DNA from: Nocardia terpenica
GTDB lineage: Bacteria > Actinomycetota > Actinomycetes > Mycobacteriales > Mycobacteriaceae
Length of the DNA: 64,000 nt
Direction of reading: 5' to 3'
NCBI RefSeq assembly: GCF_013186535.1
Contig: NZ_JABMCZ010000001.1
Span: forward strand, 806,001-870,000
Each line of letters opens with the position of its first letter. The stretch's first letter is position 1. Positions 1-8,214 of this stretch are shown here, piece by piece. The translations under genes and the position numbers were made by a program. The notes beneath the pieces were generated by a model. The model was not told where the DNA came from, did no database searches, and saw only the letters and a list, made by a program, of their open reading frames with translations.

Positions 1-1
1 C

Positions 2-481
2 GCCGCGATGCCGCCGGTGGTTCAGGAGATGCACGCGAAATCCGGGCTGACCGACGAGGTGCGCCGCTCCACCGTCACCATGGCCGAGGCCGAGCGGCAG
101 GTCCTCGACTACGTCAAGCAGTATGTGCCGACCCCGCGCACGGTCCCGCTGGCGGGTAATTCGATAGCCACCGATCGCGGCTTCCTGGCCCGCGACATGC
201 CCGCCCTCGACGCCCACCTGCACTACCGCATGATCGATGTGAGCTCGATCAAGGAGCTGTGCCGCCGCTGGTACCCCCGCATCTACTTCGGTCAGCCCGA
301 GAAGGGTCTGTCCCACCGCGCGCTCAGCGACATCCGCGAGTCGATCCGCGAACTCCGCTACTACCGCCGCACCGCCTTCGTCGCCGCCCCCGGCCCCTCC
401 ACCGCCGAGATCGCCGCCGTCGCCGCCGCGCTCACCGAGCCCCCGAACAGCACCGATACCCCAGGTGAGGGCGCCGATTAG
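2..481 (+). CDS. orn: Oligoribonuclease, C-terminal part (cut by window edge)
   Basis: This is the C-terminal 159 or so residues of a DEDDh 3'-5' exonuclease that degrades 2-5 nt RNA fragments, including pGpG, to mononucleotides in the cytoplasm. The frame is open to the left edge, so the first Asp/Glu motif lies outside the window. The second motif (LAGNSIATDRGF, then HLHYRMIDVSSIKEL) and the third motif with the catalytic His and Asp (HRALSDIRES) are both visible. The family is usually about 200-215 residues, so roughly 50 residues are missing. A tRNA-His gene follows 54 bp downstream; as far as I recall this neighbourhood is typical of Mycobacterium and Nocardia. The Ala/Pro-rich tail after residue 135 or so is a normal variable end. 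Confidence 0.93.
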   Translation, partial: AAMPPVVQEMHAKSGLTDEVRRSTVTMAEAERQVLDYVKQYVPTPRTVPLAGNSIATDRGFLARDMPALDAHLHYRMIDVSSIKELCRRWYPRIYFGQPEKGLSHRALSDIRESIRELRYYRRTAFVAAPGPSTAEIAAVAAALTEPPNSTDTPGEGAD

Positions 482-535
482 GTTCTGAACAAGGGTTCGC
501 GTTACGATCTAGCGCGCCGGAACTTACCGGCGATG

Positions 536-608
536 GTGAGCGTAGTTCAGTTGGTAGAGCACCAGGTTGTGATCCTGGCTGTCGCGGGTTCGAGTCCCGT
601 CGCTCACC
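536..608 (+). tRNA. tRNA-His (GTG anticodon)
   Basis: A complete cloverleaf can be drawn. The acceptor arm GTGAGCG pairs with CGCTCAC at 601-607. The anticodon stem CCAGG/CCTGG encloses the loop TTGTGAT, with anticodon GTG at 569-571, and the T arm carries GTTCGAGTC. Position 535 is a G that can serve as the extra G-1 typical of tRNA-His, opposite discriminator C608. CCA is not encoded. Confidence 0.95.
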
Positions 609-612
609 CTGC

Positions 613-650
613 AAGGGGCAGGTCGGGAACATATTCCGGGCCTGCCCCTT
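613..650 (+). terminator. Strong hairpin after tRNA-His
   Basis: The arms AAGGGGCAGG (613-622) and CCTGCCCCTT (641-650) are perfectly complementary over 10 bp. The interior (CGGGA...TTCCGG) can extend the stem. It starts five bases after the tRNA and is a plausible intrinsic terminator, although there is no U-tract, as is common in high-GC actinobacteria. Confidence 0.7.
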
Positions 651-707
651 CGACATGAATTCGGGATTTGGCGAAGCTTCCTCGACGAGGAGGTGATTCG
701 CTGTGTG

Positions 708-721
708 AGACCACGTGGTCT
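708..721. promoter_or_regulatory. 14-bp perfect palindrome upstream of the choline operon
   Basis: AGACCACGTGGTCT is a perfect palindrome about 150 bp before the betaine aldehyde dehydrogenase start. A second inverted repeat, TGGCAC-ACG-GTGCCA, lies near 775-790. Either could be an operator for a choline-responsive repressor. This is inference from symmetry and position only; the palindrome also overlaps the Rieske-like coding remnant. Confidence 0.3.
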
Positions 722-810
722 ACCCTGTTTCAGCGAACTGGAAGCTAATCGTTGAGAACTTCAGGGAGTGTGCTGGCACACGGTGCCACGTTGTCTTCCA
801 CCAGGGGTGC
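709..810 (+). pseudogene. Fragment of a Rieske-type oxygenase alpha subunit
   Basis: Reading in frame from 709 gives DHVVYPVSANWKLIVENF followed by REC and a degenerate stretch. The segment ANWKLIVENFxEC is the hallmark that opens the catalytic domain of Rieske ring-hydroxylating and glycine-betaine/choline monooxygenase alpha subunits, where the family normally continues with a YHC...H iron-binding motif. Here an in-frame stop (706-708) sits immediately upstream, the YHC motif is lost, and similarity fades after about 35 residues. I read it as the remnant of a deleted oxygenase gene, possibly one that acted on choline or betaine given the neighbours. No function is expected. Confidence 0.5.
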
Positions 811-871
811 CGGTCGGACATCACATCGCGGAGTTCCACGAACGGGCCCTTGATCGTCTGGAAGAGGTGCA

Positions 872-2353
872 ATGAACGCAGACCCGGACCTACTCATCGG
901 CGGCGTATGGGAGCACGCGTCGGACGGCGGCATCCGCCGGATCGTCAATCCGGCGGACGGCTCCGTCGTGGCGACCGTGGACGAGGCGACACCGGAGGAC
1001 GCGCGCCGGGCCGTCGCCGCGGCGCGTGCGGCCTTCGACGACGGGGCCTGGGCCGCGACGCCGGTCGCCGAACGGTCGGCGCTGCTGCTGCGGATCGCGG
1101 ATCTGCTGGTCCGGGACAAGGAGGAACTGGCCCGGACCGAGACCCTCGACACCGGAAAGACGCTGGCGGAGAGCCGAATCGATATCGACGATATCGTCTC
1201 GGTGTTCCGCTACTACGCCGGACTCGTTGCCACACAGGCGGATCGGCTGATCGATGTGGGCGATCCGGCGGTGCTCAGCCGGGTGGTGCGCGAGCCGATC
1301 GGCGTGTGCGTGCTGATCGCGCCGTGGAATTACCCACTGCTGCAGATGTCCTGGAAGGTGGCGCCCGCGCTGGCCGCCGGGTGCACCATGGTGGCCAAGC
1401 CGAGCGAGGTCACCCCGCTGACCACCATCGCGTTCGCGCGCTTGGCGGTCGAGGCGGGCGTGCCCGCCGGGGTGCTGAATCTGGTGCAGGGCAGCGGAGC
1501 GGTGCTCGGCGAGGCCCTGACCGCGAACCCGGACGTCGATTTCATCTCCTTCACCGGCGGGCTGGCGACCGGGCGGACCATCGCCCGGGTGGCGGCCGAG
1601 CACGTGACCAAGGTCGCCATGGAGCTCGGCGGCAAGAATCCGCATATCGTGTTCGCCGACGCCGACTGGGACAGCTCCGTGGACCAGGTGCTCACGGGCG
1701 TATTCCTGCACTCCGGGCAGGTGTGTTCCGCCGGAACGCGACTCATCGTCGAGGAGTCCATCGCCGACGATTTCGTTGCCGAACTGGCGCGCCGCGCCGA
1801 GCGGATCCGGGTCGGCCCGGGCCTGGACCCGGCGAGCGAGACCGGGCCGCTGGTCTCCCAGGAGCACCGGGCGAAGGTGGAAGACTATGTCGCGCTGGGT
1901 ATTTCGGAGGGCGCCACGCTGGTGACCGGGGGCGCCCGGCCCAGCGATCCGGCGCTGGCGGCGGGAAGTTTCTACCTGCCGACCATCTTCGACCGCTGTG
2001 ACCGGTCGATGCGGATCGTCCAGGAGGAGACCTTCGGCCCGATCCTGACGGTGGAGCGGTTCAGCACCGAGGACGAGGCGATCCGGCTCGGCAACGACAC
2101 CGAGTACGGTCTGTCGGCCGGGGTCCGCACCTCCGACGCGGCGCGCGGCGAGCGCATGGTGCGCGCGCTCCGGCACGGCACGGTGTGGCTCAACGACTTC
2201 GGTTATTACACCGCCGCCGCGGAATGGGGCGGGTTCAAGAAATCCGGGAACGGCCGGGAGCTCGGCGCCACGGGGCTCGCGGAATATCAAGAGCTCAAAC
2301 ACATCTGGCACAACACGGCACCGAAGCCTGCGGGGTGGTTCAAGGGCGTCTAG
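872..2353 (+). CDS. betB: Betaine aldehyde dehydrogenase
   Basis: A 493-residue NAD(P)-dependent aldehyde dehydrogenase of normal family length. Visible landmarks are the cofactor segment APWNYPLLQ with a downstream KPSEVTP, the FTGGLATG turn, the general-base glutamate in MELGGKNPH (about residue 250), and the catalytic cysteine in SGQVCSAGTRL (about residue 285). Its place in front of a permease and a choline oxidase indicates oxidation of betaine aldehyde to glycine betaine, the osmoprotectant. The start is supported by GGAAGAGGTGCA just before the ATG. It is followed 57 bp later by the permease, probably in one transcript. Substrate is inferred from context; the family motifs alone would allow other aldehydes. 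Confidence 0.85.
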   Translation: MNADPDLLIGGVWEHASDGGIRRIVNPADGSVVATVDEATPEDARRAVAAARAAFDDGAWAATPVAERSALLLRIADLLVRDKEELARTETLDTGKTLAESRIDIDDIVSVFRYYAGLVATQADRLIDVGDPAVLSRVVREPIGVCVLIAPWNYPLLQMSWKVAPALAAGCTMVAKPSEVTPLTTIAFARLAVEAGVPAGVLNLVQGSGAVLGEALTANPDVDFISFTGGLATGRTIARVAAEHVTKVAMELGGKNPHIVFADADWDSSVDQVLTGVFLHSGQVCSAGTRLIVEESIADDFVAELARRAERIRVGPGLDPASETGPLVSQEHRAKVEDYVALGISEGATLVTGGARPSDPALAAGSFYLPTIFDRCDRSMRIVQEETFGPILTVERFSTEDEAIRLGNDTEYGLSAGVRTSDAARGERMVRALRHGTVWLNDFGYYTAAAEWGGFKKSGNGRELGATGLAEYQELKHIWHNTAPKPAGWFKGV

Positions 2354-2410
2354 ACGAGCACTTCACGTTCGGCCCGGACGGGCCCGTACCGCGAAAGGCA
2401 TTGCAACGTC

Positions 2411-3952
2411 ATGACAGTCACGCAACCACCCCGGGGGTCCGACTCCAACGGGTTGGCGGACTTCGGTTATCGCGAAACACTCGATCGAAGTATCGGGAAG
2501 TTCGCCAGCTTCGCCGCCGGTGTCAGTTACATCTCGATCCTCACCGGCACATTCCAGCTGTTCTATTTCGGGTTCGGCACCGCGGGTCCGGCGTACCTGT
2601 GGTCGTGGCCCCTGGTATTCGTCGGGCAGCTGGCGGTGGCGCTGTGCTTCATGGAGCTGTCCGCGCGATACCCGGTGGCCGGTTCGGTCTACAACTGGTC
2701 GAAGGCGCTGGGCAGCAGGATCGTCGGGTGGTCGTCGGGCTGGCTGATGCTCACGGCGTCCGTCGTGACGCTGTCGGCGGTGGTGCTGGCGTTGCAGCTG
2801 AACCTGCCCCGGCTGTGGCGCGGGTTCCAGCTGATCGGTGACGGCAGCGGGCGACACGATTTCGCCGCCAATGCGGTGCTGCTGGGCACCGTACTGATCG
2901 TCTTCACCACCCTGGTGAACGCCTTCGGCGTGCGGCTGATGGCGATGATCAACAGCGCCGGGGTGTTCATCGAGTTGATCGCCGCGGTACTGATCGCGAT
3001 CCTGTTGGCGGCCAACGCGACTCGCGGCCCGCAGGTGTTCTTCTCCACGCACGGCTACGGCGCCGGTGAGACGGGCGGTTACCTGGGCGCGTTCCTGGTG
3101 GCCTCGCTCGCCTCCGGCTACGTGATGTACGGCTTCGACACCGCGAGTTCGCTGGGCGAGGAGACGGTGCAGCCGCGGCGCACGGCGCCCAGGGCCATCC
3201 TGCGGGCGCTGCTCGCGTCCTTCGTCATCGGGGGCGCCATCCTGGTTTTCGGCGTGATGGCGGCGCCCGACCTGTCGGATCCGAACATCGGCGCCAACGG
3301 CGGCGGCCTGCAATACATCGTGAAGCAGGTGATGTGGGGCCCGCTGGGCACGATCTTCCTGTGCTGCATCGTGGTGGCGGTGACGGTGTGCGCGCTGGCC
3401 GTGCACACCGCCGCGATCCGGCTGGCCTTCGCGATGGCCCGCGACAACGCGCTGCCGTTCGGCGAGAAGCTGGCTCGGGTGCACAGCAGGACACAGACGC
3501 CGGTGGTACCGGCCGTGCTGATCGGCGTGCTGTCCGCTCTGATCCTGGTGATCAATATCGGCCAGCCGAAGATCTTCACGGTGCTGACCTCCATCGCGAT
3601 CATCATGATCTACCTGGCGTATCTGATGGTGACCGGGCCGATGCTGCGCGAGCGGCTGCAAGGTCGGTGGCCGCCACGGGAACTGGCGGCGGGCGGCTAC
3701 TTCACCATGGGCAGGTGGGGGCTGCCGGTGAATATCGTCGCGGTGGTGTGGGGCGTCGGGATGGCGCTGAACCTGGCCTGGCCGCGCACCGCGGTCTACG
3801 GCACGCCCTGGTACGACACCTGGGGCGCATTCGTCTACATCGGCCTGATCCTCGGCGTCGGGCTGCTGTGGTACCTGCTGCGGGGCAGGCGCAACATCGG
3901 CACGCTGGCTTCGCACGTGGCCGCTGACACGGAGGTGAAAAACGATGTCTGA
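2411..3952 (+). CDS. APC-family permease, probable choline importer
   Basis: A 513-residue polytopic membrane protein of the amino acid–polyamine–organocation superfamily with about 12 predicted hydrophobic segments. An N-terminal Tyr-Arg-Glu-Thr-Leu-Asp stretch precedes the first helix (FASFAAGVSYISI), and the MELSARYPVAGSVYNW motif after helix 2 is typical of the family. The last 8 bp overlap the choline oxidase start, indicating translational coupling. Transport of choline or a related quaternary amine is inferred from its position between betB and choline oxidase; APC permeases for other amines or amino acids look the same at this level. Confidence 0.85.
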   Translation: MTVTQPPRGSDSNGLADFGYRETLDRSIGKFASFAAGVSYISILTGTFQLFYFGFGTAGPAYLWSWPLVFVGQLAVALCFMELSARYPVAGSVYNWSKALGSRIVGWSSGWLMLTASVVTLSAVVLALQLNLPRLWRGFQLIGDGSGRHDFAANAVLLGTVLIVFTTLVNAFGVRLMAMINSAGVFIELIAAVLIAILLAANATRGPQVFFSTHGYGAGETGGYLGAFLVASLASGYVMYGFDTASSLGEETVQPRRTAPRAILRALLASFVIGGAILVFGVMAAPDLSDPNIGANGGGLQYIVKQVMWGPLGTIFLCCIVVAVTVCALAVHTAAIRLAFAMARDNALPFGEKLARVHSRTQTPVVPAVLIGVLSALILVINIGQPKIFTVLTSIAIIMIYLAYLMVTGPMLRERLQGRWPPRELAAGGYFTMGRWGLPVNIVAVVWGVGMALNLAWPRTAVYGTPWYDTWGAFVYIGLILGVGLLWYLLRGRRNIGTLASHVAADTEVKNDV

Positions 3953-5501
3953 CAATACTTTCGATTACGTGATCGCCGGCGGCGGTTCGGCCGGGTGCGT
4001 GCTCGCCGCGCGGCTGAGCGAGGATCCGGACGTGACGGTGTGCCTGCTGGAGGCGGGGCCGTCGGATGTGGGTGACGAGAATATCCTGCGGCTGGACCGG
4101 TGGATGCACCTGCTCGATTCGGGCTACGACTGGGACTATCCGGTCGAACCGCAGGAGCGCGGCAACAGCTTCATGCGGCACGCCCGGGCGAAGGTGCTCG
4201 GCGGATGTTCCTCGCACAACTCGTGTATCGCGTTCTGGCCGCCCGCCGAGGGGCTGGACGAGTGGGCGGCCATGGGGGCGAAGGGCTGGAGCGCGGCCGA
4301 GGTGCTGCCGTATGTGACCCGCCTGGAGAACAACAGCGCCCCGGGGGATCAGCACGGTCGCAGCGGCCCGGTGCGGCTGCGCGATGTCCCGCCGAACGAT
4401 CCCTGCGGTGTCGCGGTGCTGGAGGCCGCGGCGCTGGCCGGGCTGCCCACGGTCGAATTCAACCGGGGCACAACGATTCGCAACGGCGCCGGATGGTTCC
4501 AGATCAACGCGGACGAGGACAACACGAGAATGTCGTCCTCCCACGCGTATCTGCACCCGATCCTGGGCTCGCGGCCGAATCTCGAGGTGCGCACCGGATG
4601 CTGGGTCAGCGAAGTGCTGTTCGACGAGGCCGGGGGCGCCACCGGCGTGCGATACCAGCGCCCCGACCTCACCGGCTACGACACCGCCACCGCGCGCCGC
4701 GAGGTGATCGTGACCGCGGGAGCGATCGACACCCCGAAGTTGTTGATGCTCTCCGGAATCGGGCCCGCGGAGCACCTGCGCGAGATCGGTGTGCCGGTGC
4801 GGGTGGATGCGCCCGGGGTCGGCGCCAACCTCGACGATCACGTCGAGGGGCTGGTGTTCTGGGAGGCCGCGCGGCCCATGGTGACCACCTCCACGCAGTG
4901 GTGGGAGATCGGGCTGTTCGCCACGACCGACGACGCGCTGCGGCTCCCGGACCTGATGATGCACTACGGCAGCGTCCCGTTCGACATGAATACGCTGCGC
5001 CACGGCTACCCGACCACCGACAACGGATTCTGCCTCACCCCCAATGTGACCCAGGGCCGCTCGCGTGGCACCGTCCGGCTGCGCAGCCGCGATTTCCGGG
5101 ACCGGCCCCGGGTCGACCCGCGGTATTTCACCGACCCGGAGGGCCACGACGAACGGGTGATGCTCGCCGGAGTTCGGTTGGCCCGCAGGATCGCCGAACA
5201 GGCGCCGCTCCGGGAGTGGATCGCCAGGGAACTGGCCCCCGGCCCCGAGGCGGTGACCGATGACGAACTGCTGGACTACATCCGGGCCACCCACAACACC
5301 GTCTACCACCCCGCGGCCACCGCCCGGATGGGCGCGGCCGACGATCCCATGGCGGTGCTGGACCCGGAGCTGCGGGTGAAGGGGGTGCGACGGCTGCGCG
5401 TGGTCGATGCCTCCGCCATGCCGAAACTGCCTGCCGTGAACCCGAATATCACGGTCATGGCCATGGCGGAGAAGTGCGCGGATCTTATTCGGGAAGCGTG
5501 A
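3945..5501 (+). CDS. codA: Choline oxidase (GMC flavoprotein)
   Basis: A 518-residue GMC oxidoreductase with the FAD dinucleotide fold at the N-terminus (IAGGGSAGCVLAARL). It matches remembered Arthrobacter choline oxidase along its length. Conserved sites are GGCSSHNSC, with the His that carries covalent FAD and the active-site Ser; the Glu region before STQWWEIG; PFDMNTLRHGYPTT with its active-site His; HNTVYHP with the catalytic Val/His pair; and NPNITVM with the catalytic Asn. It oxidises choline via betaine aldehyde to glycine betaine, reducing O2 to H2O2. A GGAGGTG site precedes the ATG. It overlaps the permease by 8 bp. A membrane-type choline dehydrogenase is less likely given the oxidase-specific motifs. 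Confidence 0.85.
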   Translation: MSDNTFDYVIAGGGSAGCVLAARLSEDPDVTVCLLEAGPSDVGDENILRLDRWMHLLDSGYDWDYPVEPQERGNSFMRHARAKVLGGCSSHNSCIAFWPPAEGLDEWAAMGAKGWSAAEVLPYVTRLENNSAPGDQHGRSGPVRLRDVPPNDPCGVAVLEAAALAGLPTVEFNRGTTIRNGAGWFQINADEDNTRMSSSHAYLHPILGSRPNLEVRTGCWVSEVLFDEAGGATGVRYQRPDLTGYDTATARREVIVTAGAIDTPKLLMLSGIGPAEHLREIGVPVRVDAPGVGANLDDHVEGLVFWEAARPMVTTSTQWWEIGLFATTDDALRLPDLMMHYGSVPFDMNTLRHGYPTTDNGFCLTPNVTQGRSRGTVRLRSRDFRDRPRVDPRYFTDPEGHDERVMLAGVRLARRIAEQAPLREWIARELAPGPEAVTDDELLDYIRATHNTVYHPAATARMGAADDPMAVLDPELRVKGVRRLRVVDASAMPKLPAVNPNITVMAMAEKCADLIREA

Positions 5502-5622
5502 GGGTTCGCATGGTGCGCTCGATCTCCCAGAAGGCGCGTACGGCGACTATTTTGCCCGCCTCGTCGACCCCGTAGAGGAACACGCCCTCGGCGTCGAGCC
5601 CTCGGCCCGGCTTGCTCGTCAT
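5485..5622 (-). CDS. 45-residue protein resembling the end of an NTF2/SnoaL-like domain
   Basis: The ATG at 5622 has a good ribosome site (CAGGAGACC) and the frame ends 17 bp inside the 3' end of choline oxidase. The product contains EGVFLYGVDEAGKIVAVRAF, which looks like the last two beta strands of the NTF2/ketosteroid-isomerase-like fold (a phrase ending in GKI...R.FW). A full domain needs about 120 residues, so this is either a truncated relic that kept a start signal or a genuine micro-protein. It is divergent from the AraC gene 31 bp away. Function unknown. Confidence 0.4.
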   Translation of the reverse strand: MTSKPGRGLDAEGVFLYGVDEAGKIVAVRAFWEIERTMRTLTLPE

Positions 5623-5653
5623 CGGGTCTCCTGTTGTCGATAGCTTTGATCTC

Positions 5654-6544
5654 ATGGTGTTCGACTCCACGCGTTTGGATCTCCAGCCGTACGTCGGGTT
5701 CGAGATGGAACGCTATGTCCGGCGGACGTTTTGCAGTTGGCAGGATGCGGGCTGGCGGTCCCTGCTCGTGCAGCGGTTCGAGCACGTCCCCATGGTCGAG
5801 GACATGGAACTGCCGGGTACGGCGGATCTGCACCTGGTGCTGCCGGTCGGTGGACGTGCCGTGCTGGAGACGCGCAGCGGTGGCCGGTGGGGGCGTACCC
5901 GGTGGGCGCCGGGGCGCCTCGAGCTGTTGGCTCCGGATCGGCCTGCCCTGCGGCGCTATCGGGCGGACGGGGTGCTGCGCAGCGTGCAGGTGCACATTCC
6001 CCGGGACACGGTCGATTCGACGGCGGCCCGGCTCGGCGGTGGCGCGGTGGATTTCGATGCCGTGGCCGCGTCGGTGACGGCGGGGGATCCGCTGGTCGAG
6101 GAGATCATCCGGGCCGTCGGTGGCGCGGGCGCGGTCGATGATCTGTATGCCGAGTCCGCGGCGGCGTTGCTGACCGTGCACCTGCTCACCCGCCATACCC
6201 GGCTGTCCGCCGGGACGCCGCCGAGGCGGGAGAACGCGCGCGTTCGTGCGGTTGTGACGGTGATGCGCGCGCGGCTCGCCGAGCCCATCACCCTGGCCGA
6301 TCTCGCCGACGAGGTGCACCTGAGCGTCTACCACCTGGTCAGGGTCTTCAAGGAGGCGACCGGGGTGACGCCGTACCGGTACCTGACCCGGTTGCGGATC
6401 GACGAGGCGAAACGGCTGTTGCGCGAGACCGATCTGACGATCGCCCAGATCGCGGTGCGGTGTGGCTTCGCCGGGCCCGCCCCGCTGTCGACCGCGTTCC
6501 TGCGGCACACCGGGGCGCGTCCCTCCGCGTACCGCAATTCTTGA
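5654..6544 (+). CDS. AraC-family transcriptional regulator
   Basis: A 296-residue regulator with an N-terminal cupin-like sensing half and a C-terminal double helix-turn-helix domain (about 195-295). The latter contains TLADLADEVHLSVYHLVRVF and LTIAQIAVRCGFAGPAPLST, followed by the usual PSAYR ending. The start at 5654 (MVFDSTRL) is preferred over one 42 bp upstream because family members begin close to this point. It lies just after the choline oxidase gene, so control of the choline operon or of the neighbouring epoxide hydrolase is plausible but not shown. The gene converges on the epoxide hydrolase with an 11-bp gap. Confidence 0.85.
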   Translation: MVFDSTRLDLQPYVGFEMERYVRRTFCSWQDAGWRSLLVQRFEHVPMVEDMELPGTADLHLVLPVGGRAVLETRSGGRWGRTRWAPGRLELLAPDRPALRRYRADGVLRSVQVHIPRDTVDSTAARLGGGAVDFDAVAASVTAGDPLVEEIIRAVGGAGAVDDLYAESAAALLTVHLLTRHTRLSAGTPPRRENARVRAVVTVMRARLAEPITLADLADEVHLSVYHLVRVFKEATGVTPYRYLTRLRIDEAKRLLRETDLTIAQIAVRCGFAGPAPLSTAFLRHTGARPSAYRNS

Positions 6545-6555
6545 CGGGGACAACG

Positions 6556-7740
6556 CTACGGTTTCCGCGTGTGCCGGAACGCTTCTCGGATCTCGGGAAC
6601 CAGCAGGTGCGGCTGTTCGAGGCCGGGGAAGTGGCCACCGCGGTCCAGTTCGTGCCAGGGCCGCAGATCGCGGTAGCGGCGCTCGGCCCAGCGGCGGGCG
6701 GTCGGCCAGGGATCGGCCGGGAATATCGAGCAGGCGGTGGGAGTGGTTATCGGTTGCGCGTTTTCGGCCTCCGCGCCGCGCGGCACCCAGCGCATCGCCT
6801 CCCAGTACCACCGGGACGAGGAGGCGCCGGTGCCGGTCAGCCAATACAGCGCGATGGTGTCGATCTGTTGCGAAATGCTCACGCCGCCACCGTATTCGGG
6901 CCGGGTATCGGCGTAGGCGGCGAACTTCTCCCCGAGCCATGCGGCCAGCCCGGCGGGGGAATCGAGCAGCGAGTAGCCCACGGTCTGTGGGCGCGTGCTC
7001 ATTTGCATCCCGAAGCCGTAGCCGTCGGTCATGTGCAGGGTGCGCCGGTCGAGGATGCGTTGTTCGGCAGGGGTTGGCGCGACCAGGTCCTCCGGCAGCG
7101 GGGAGGCCACCGGCATCGTCAGGTGCAGACCCGCGACCCGCTCGGGCGCAATGCGCGCGAGTTCGGTGCTCACGAACGCGCCCCAGTCCCCGCCGTGCGC
7201 GCCGAAACGCGGATAGCCGAGCACGGTCATCAACTCCGCCCACGCCCGCGCGGTACGGCCGGGATCCCAGCCCCGCTCCCGCGGCCGGTCGCTGAACCCG
7301 AATCCCGGCAGCGCCGGTATCACCAGGTGGAAAGCATCGCGCGCGGAACCCCCGTGCGCGACCGGGTCGCTCAGCGGCCCGATGATGTCCTCGAACTCGA
7401 GGACCGAACCGGGCCAGCCGTGCGTCAGCAAGAGCGGCAGCGCATTCGGCTCGGGGGAGCGCACGTGCCAGAACGCGATCCCCAGACCGTCGAGCACCAC
7501 CCGATAGTGGGGAATGGCATTCCACCGCTCCTGCCAGATATCCCAGTCGTGCTCCCGCCAAGCCTCCAGCAGCGCCGTCAATCGCTCCAGTCCGATTCCC
7601 TGGGTCTGGTCCGGCACGGTCTCGGGTTCGGGCAGCCGCACTCGATCCAGCCGGGCACGCAGATCGGCGAGGTCCCGATCGTCGATACGAATGGCGAAGC
7701 GCTCGGGGCCGAGCGTCTCGCCCGCAGAAATATCAGCCAC
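6556..7740 (-). CDS. Epoxide hydrolase (EHN plus alpha/beta hydrolase)
   Basis: A 394-residue hydrolase with the epoxide-hydrolase N-terminal domain (about 12-120, RLDRVRLPEPE and WNAIPHYRV) followed by an alpha/beta hydrolase core. The oxyanion motif HGWPGS, the nucleophile elbow GGDWGAF with the attacking Asp, and a C-terminal GGHFPGLE carrying the catalytic His are all present, so it should hydrolyse epoxides to vicinal diols in the cytoplasm. Length and domain order fit the microsomal/juvenile-hormone-type family common in actinobacteria. The natural substrate cannot be told from sequence. It faces the AraC gene tail to tail. Confidence 0.88.
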   Translation of the reverse strand: MADISAGETLGPERFAIRIDDRDLADLRARLDRVRLPEPETVPDQTQGIGLERLTALLEAWREHDWDIWQERWNAIPHYRVVLDGLGIAFWHVRSPEPNALPLLLTHGWPGSVLEFEDIIGPLSDPVAHGGSARDAFHLVIPALPGFGFSDRPRERGWDPGRTARAWAELMTVLGYPRFGAHGGDWGAFVSTELARIAPERVAGLHLTMPVASPLPEDLVAPTPAEQRILDRRTLHMTDGYGFGMQMSTRPQTVGYSLLDSPAGLAAWLGEKFAAYADTRPEYGGGVSISQQIDTIALYWLTGTGASSSRWYWEAMRWVPRGAEAENAQPITTPTACSIFPADPWPTARRWAERRYRDLRPWHELDRGGHFPGLEQPHLLVPEIREAFRHTRKP

Positions 7741-7799
7741 GACATGAACCGTAGAATCGGGTCATTCCAGCCTCCATACCCGAGATTGCGGTGTGCCGG

Positions 7800-7911
7800 T
7801 CAATAATTGCGCAGCGGCAGCACACCGACCGGATAGTCGGCGCCGTCGAAGACGGCGATGGTATCCAGCGCCCGGTTCGTCACGGCGGAGCTCGAGCACT
7901 TCCTCGACTGA
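7800..7911. other. Short coding-like remnants between genes
   Basis: The 474-bp stretch 7741-8214 has no full gene. On the minus strand a 35-codon open segment ends at 7800 with TIAVFDGADYPVGVLPLRNY, which reads like a real C-terminus. On the plus strand 18 codons end at 7911 (ARFVTAELEHFLD) 14 bp before a strong hairpin. At most one of the two is likely to be a genuine gene end. I cannot assign a family to either; both look like leftovers of deletion upstream of the epoxide hydrolase. Confidence 0.25.
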
Positions 7912-7925
7912 CGGGTAACCGCGAC

Positions 7926-7962
7926 AGGGCCACGTCAGGGGCTTCGGTCCCGGCGTGGCCCT
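7926..7962. terminator. Intergenic hairpin
   Basis: AGGGCCACG (7926-7934) pairs perfectly with CGTGGCCCT (7954-7962), and an inner GGGG/TCCC extends the structure. It could end transcription from either side. It follows a short plus-strand coding-like tail. Confidence 0.5.
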
Positions 7963-8214
7963 TGGTGTCTGCCTGGAATTCCGAGTGATATGCCGACTCG
8001 TCCCCTCACTGCGAGTCGGTGCACCACGTGGAAATCCGGGTGTCGATCTATCACTGTGTTCGGTTGCTCACCATCCACTATCGGGGACGGCTATCGGTGG
8101 GGAACAGGCGTCTGCGGTTGCCTATCCGGTTGGCAACTCCCCGGAAGGTGCAGGTAGGCACCGGCGGTGGCGCGACGTTGTAGCGTCGCGATCATGGGTG
8201 TCCCGCCTCGATCG

